A DNA stretch of 8,287 nt from an uncultured Paracoccaceae bacterium (GTDB lineage Bacteria > Pseudomonadota > Alphaproteobacteria > Rhodobacterales > Rhodobacteraceae), in NCBI GenBank assembly GCA_938038825.1, contig CALHST010000352.1, positions 1 through 8,287 on the forward strand. The letters run 5' to 3'. A program made the position numbers and the translations under genes. Shown one piece after another: positions 5,635-8,287 of the stretch. The notes beneath the pieces are model-generated. The model was not told the DNA's origin, ran no database searches, and worked only from the letters and a program-made list of their open reading frames with translations. Every line of letters starts with the position of its first letter. Within the stretch, counting starts at the first letter, position 1.

Positions 5635-6897
5635 ATGACACTGACCCAACTCACCAATGCCCGCTTGATTGACCCGGAAACTGGCTCTGAATCGCTGGGT
5701 GATCTTCATGTCAAAGACGGTGTCATTGCCCCTGCCGGACGTGCTGACACTGTTGTGGACTGTCGCGGCAAATGTCTGGCCCCCGGTATTGTAGATATCG
5801 GTGTTAAAGTCTGCGAACCCGGCGAACGCCACAAGGAATCCTATGCCTCGGCCGGACGCGCCGCTGCGGCTGGGGGTGTGACGACCATGGTCACGCGACC
5901 CGACACAGACCCCACAATTGATACCGCCGAAATCCTTGAATTCGTGAATCGCCGGGCCCAAGCCGACAGCATCGTGAACGTTTTGCATATGGCCGCCCTG
6001 ACCAAAGGGCGTCAGGGGCGCGAAATGACGGAAATCGGCTTTCTGCAAGACGCAGGGGCCGTCGCCTTTACCGATTGCGACAGCGTCGTAACCGACACAA
6101 AGGTTCTGTCGCGCGCCTTGTCCTATGCCAAATCTTTGGACGCGTTGGTCATCGGGCACATTCAGGAACCCAACTTGTCTACGGGCGCTGTTGCCACCTC
6201 GGGCAAATTCGCCTCTTTGCGCGGTTTGCCGGCGGTCACCCCCATGGCCGAACGCATGGGGTTGGATCGCGATGTGGCCATGGTCGAGATGACAGGCGTG
6301 CGCTATCACGCAGATCAAATCACCACCGCGCGCGCCTTGCCCGCGTTGGAGCGTGCCAAGCAAAATGGGTTGGACATCACTGCAGGAACATCCATCCACC
6401 ATCTGACGCTGAACTCGTATGATGTGGCCGACTATAGAACCTTCTTTAAGCTCAAACCCCCTTTGCGCGACGAAGACGACCGGCTGGCCATTGTGGACGC
6501 GGTCGCAAGCGGCTTGATCGACATCATTTCGTCCATGCACACTCCGCAAGACGAAGAATCCAAGCGCCTGCCGTTTGAAGAGGCCGCCTCGGGCGCGGTT
6601 TCTCTTGAAACCATGCTGCCAGCCGCAATGCGTTTGGTGCATGGCGGCTACATGGATTTACCAACGCTGTGGAAAGCCTTATCCCTGAACCCAGCGAACC
6701 GTTTGGGGCTGGATGCGGGGCGTTTATCAGTTGGTGCGCCCGCTGATATGGTCCTGTTCGATCCTGATGCGCCGTTCCAATTGAACCGCTTCGAGCTGCA
6801 ATCCAAATCCAAGAACACCCCGTTTGATGACGCGCGCCTGCAAGGCAAAGTTCTTGGGACTTGGGTTGCTGGAACATCTGTGTTTGGGGATCTGTGA
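5635..6897 (+). CDS. pyrC: Dihydroorotase homologue lacking metal ligands (PyrC'/pDHO-type, probably non-catalytic)
   Basis: Class-I dihydroorotase/amidohydrolase fold, 420 aa, full family length, with the downstream 'SKNTPFDDARLQGKVL' (392-407) typical of PyrC. The catalytic centre is altered. The metal-binding HxH-x-R of 'DxHVHLREPG' reads 'DIGVKVCEPG' (54-63), so the His positions are Gly56 and Lys58 and the substrate Arg is Cys60. The later His of 'HIxHVST' is Gln228 in 'YHADQITT' (224-231). The catalytic Asp of 'TDHAP' is replaced in 'SMHTP' (300-304). D147 and H175 remain. In Pseudomonas, an inactive PyrC' of this kind is required to assemble active ATCase with PyrB. By that precedent this protein is a structural partner, and a true dihydroorotase should exist elsewhere in the genome. 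Start ATG 5635 is the first in frame after a stop at 5617; no clear ribosome binding site. Automatic pipelines would call it plain dihydroorotase. Confidence 0.9.
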   Translation: MTLTQLTNARLIDPETGSESLGDLHVKDGVIAPAGRADTVVDCRGKCLAPGIVDIGVKVCEPGERHKESYASAGRAAAAGGVTTMVTRPDTDPTIDTAEILEFVNRRAQADSIVNVLHMAALTKGRQGREMTEIGFLQDAGAVAFTDCDSVVTDTKVLSRALSYAKSLDALVIGHIQEPNLSTGAVATSGKFASLRGLPAVTPMAERMGLDRDVAMVEMTGVRYHADQITTARALPALERAKQNGLDITAGTSIHHLTLNSYDVADYRTFFKLKPPLRDEDDRLAIVDAVASGLIDIISSMHTPQDEESKRLPFEEAASGAVSLETMLPAAMRLVHGGYMDLPTLWKALSLNPANRLGLDAGRLSVGAPADMVLFDPDAPFQLNRFELQSKSKNTPFDDARLQGKVLGTWVAGTSVFGDL

Positions 6898-7505
6898 TGC
6901 CTGTGATTGACTCCAGTATGACCATTTTGGCCCTTTGGGCGATCATCGGTTATGTGGCCGGGTCCATCCCGTTTGGCATGGTGTTGGCCAAAACCATGAA
7001 CCTCGGCAATTTGCGCGACATTGGGTCTGGCTCAATTGGGGCCACCAATGTTTTGCGCACCGGGTCCAAGATAGCCGCTGCACTTACCTTGTTACTGGAT
7101 GCGGCCAAAGGCGCTGTCGTGGTTTTGATCGCGCGTGCTGTCGCTGGCGAAGATGCAGCCCAGATCGCGGGCTTTATGGCAATGGTCGGCCACTGCTATC
7201 CTTTATGGTTGAAATTCAACGGCGGGAAAGGCGTTGCAACCTTCCTTGGTTTGGCACTGGCGCTTGCATGGCCCGTGGGCATCGGGTGTTGCCTTGTTTG
7301 GCTGGCAGTTGCCGGCATATTGCGCACGTCGTCCTTGTCCTCGATGAGTGCCGCAATCGCTGCGCCCTTTTTGGCTTTGCTCATTGGATTTGGGTCAACC
7401 GTCGTGCTTTTCATCGCCTTGGCTGTGCTGATCTTGTGGCGTCATCGCTCAAATATCGCACGGATTCGGGCCGGCACCGAACCCAAGATCGGCCAAAAGA
7501 GCTAA
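6897..7505 (+). CDS. plsY: Acyl-phosphate:glycerol-3-phosphate acyltransferase PlsY
   Basis: Integral inner-membrane enzyme that makes lysophosphatidic acid from acyl-phosphate and glycerol-3-phosphate, the first acylation of phospholipid synthesis. The 202-aa length is normal. Motifs: 'GSGSIGATNVLR' (43-54, phosphate-binding, with Ser46 where many homologues have Asn), 'VGHCYPLWLKFNGGKGVAT' (97-115, glycerol-3-phosphate/acyl-phosphate site), 'TSSLSSMSAAI' (144-154) and the C-terminal 'WRHRSNIARIRAGTEPKIG' (181-199). Hydrophobic helices lie around 8-30, 57-80, 88-103, 114-142 and 150-181. Start 6897 overlaps the pyrC-homologue stop by 1 bp (TGATG), with GGGGA 6 nt upstream (6886-6890); in-frame alternatives at 6861 and 6918 are less likely. 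Last gene of the operon; its stop overlaps the convergent hydrolase gene. Confidence 0.95.
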   Translation: MPVIDSSMTILALWAIIGYVAGSIPFGMVLAKTMNLGNLRDIGSGSIGATNVLRTGSKIAAALTLLLDAAKGAVVVLIARAVAGEDAAQIAGFMAMVGHCYPLWLKFNGGKGVATFLGLALALAWPVGIGCCLVWLAVAGILRTSSLSSMSAAIAAPFLALLIGFGSTVVLFIALAVLILWRHRSNIARIRAGTEPKIGQKS

Positions 7506-8287
7506 CCTTCTAAGAAGTTCTTGATGGCTGCGTTTACCCGATCAGGCTGTTCCACTGTTGCGGAATGCCCAGCGCCATCAATCAACAGAAACGTCGCGCC
7601 CGGTATCGCATCTGCAATCCGTTTGCCCTTTGCCGGAACCGTAGCGACGTCTTCACGGCCAACCATAACCAAGCTGGGCACTGTTATGCTGCCCAATTGA
7701 TCGTACACACTGTCGCGTTCGATGACACCTGTTAACGCCCGCAATACACCTTTGGTGACATGCCCTGTGAGCAAATGGTTGCGCCACTGTGCTCGGTCCT
7801 CTGCCCTGTTGGGATCCGCCATAAAGGTCTTCCCGAACAGGATCGACATGATCTTCCCCACAACAGGGCGCAGCCCAAACACGCGCACCACCATCGCCAA
7901 CATCTTGTACTGTCGCTTGCTGGCACTGGGTTCAGAATCCGCGCTGGTGTCCAACAAAACCAAAGATTTCAAAAGCTCTGGGTGCCGCAAAGCCAACCGC
8001 ATCCCAGCGAATCCCCCCATCGACAAGCCTACGAAATGACATGGCCCAATATCCAAAGCCTTCATCAAAGCCGCGGCATCTTCGGTGATGGTGTCTATAT
8101 CATAGCCCCCATCCGTCACCTCACTCCCCGCTTGGCCGCGATGATCATAGGCTACACAACGATACTCGTCTTTCAATGCAGCGATCTGCGGTGCGAACAA
8201 AGCATGGGACATCAGGAAGCCATGCGAAAACACGATGACCTCCCCTGGCCCGCCTGTATCCACATAAGCCAACGTCACGCCATTTAC
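7502..8287 (-). CDS. Alpha/beta-fold hydrolase (3-oxoadipate enol-lactonase-like superfamily), start beyond right edge
   Basis: Single-domain alpha/beta hydrolase, probably cytosolic since no signal peptide is visible. Counting from a GTG at 8278, the oxyanion region is 'HGFLMSHALFAPQ' (19-31), followed by 'YDHRGQAGSE' (44-53), the nucleophile elbow 'GLSMGG' (84-89, Ser86), a cap region of about 112-185, the acid 'GREDVATVP' (207-215, Asp210) and 'GAGHSATVEQPD' (235-246, His238). The triad looks intact. The frame stays open beyond that GTG to the window edge (codons V-N-G before it), and 'VNGVTLAYVDTG' is how such proteins usually begin shortly after their true start. I therefore take the start to be outside the window. 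The motif pattern resembles PcaD-type lactonases and related esterases, but no catabolic genes are nearby and the substrate cannot be told. Convergent with plsY, stop codons overlapping. Confidence 0.9.
   Translation of the reverse strand, partial: VNGVTLAYVDTGGPGEVIVFSHGFLMSHALFAPQIAALKDEYRCVAYDHRGQAGSEVTDGGYDIDTITEDAAALMKALDIGPCHFVGLSMGGFAGMRLALRHPELLKSLVLLDTSADSEPSASKRQYKMLAMVVRVFGLRPVVGKIMSILFGKTFMADPNRAEDRAQWRNHLLTGHVTKGVLRALTGVIERDSVYDQLGSITVPSLVMVGREDVATVPAKGKRIADAIPGATFLLIDGAGHSATVEQPDRVNAAIKNFLEG

Noticed and set aside
5452..6642. Long open frame (396 codons) on the minus strand across the pyrC homologue
   Set aside because: It is antisense to a clearly conserved protein, has a Cys/His/Gly-rich shadow composition and no recognisable domain. 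GC-rich codon bias explains it.
7507..7522. CTTCT-A-AGAAG / AAGAA-G-TTCTT palindromes as a terminator for plsY or the hydrolase
   Set aside because: Loops of one base cannot form a stable hairpin, and the palindromes lie in hydrolase coding sequence.
1..8287. Search for CRISPR arrays, tRNA/rRNA genes, insertion sequences and defence or toxin-antitoxin modules
   Set aside because: No repeat array, cloverleaf, transposase frame or terminal inverted repeats were seen. All gene space is filled by housekeeping or efflux genes.

Overview
The window looks like core chromosome of an alphaproteobacterium, most likely a Rhodobacteraceae/Roseobacter-clade marine bacterium. This rests on my recollection of the family: the style of the PyrB, PyrC-like and PlsY proteins, the gene order, and a G-rich/AT-rich intergenic element before pyrB that resembles ones I remember from Rhodobacterales. 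No database search was run. I see no mobile element, CRISPR array, tRNA or rRNA.

Left part (1-3859, all minus strand, so transcribed leftward). An upstream pair, a family-4-type uracil-DNA glycosylase and MoaB, share a 4-bp ATGA overlap. Next come a possible hairpin terminator at the moaB end and a 114-bp gap with a palindrome and a weak promoter candidate. Then follow the two inner-membrane/periplasmic parts of a tripartite RND efflux pump: a membrane fusion (adaptor) protein and the RND permease. Only the first 324 codons of the permease are present; it runs off the left edge.

Middle (3860-4075). A 216-bp divergent spacer holds a cluster of GC-rich hairpins and a good sigma70-like promoter (TGGACA-17-TATAAC) for the rightward operon.

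Right part (4076-7505, plus strand). This is a compact operon: pyrB (aspartate carbamoyltransferase), a 173-aa uncharacterised protein with a C-terminal membrane anchor, a dihydroorotase homologue that has lost most metal ligands, and plsY (acyl-phosphate:glycerol-3-phosphate acyltransferase). The overlaps (4 bp at pyrB/anchor protein, 1 bp at pyrC-like/plsY) suggest translational coupling. The dihydroorotase homologue is best read as a non-catalytic PyrC' (pDHO) partner of ATCase. The cell should then need a catalytic dihydroorotase encoded elsewhere.

The last gene (7502 to the right edge, minus strand) is an alpha/beta hydrolase. It converges on plsY with a 4-bp overlap of the two stop codons.

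I found no convincing new defence or mobile system. The most interesting items are the pyrB / tail-anchored protein / pseudo-dihydroorotase arrangement, the uracil-DNA glycosylase without a full set of Fe-S cysteines, and the hairpin cluster between the divergent units.
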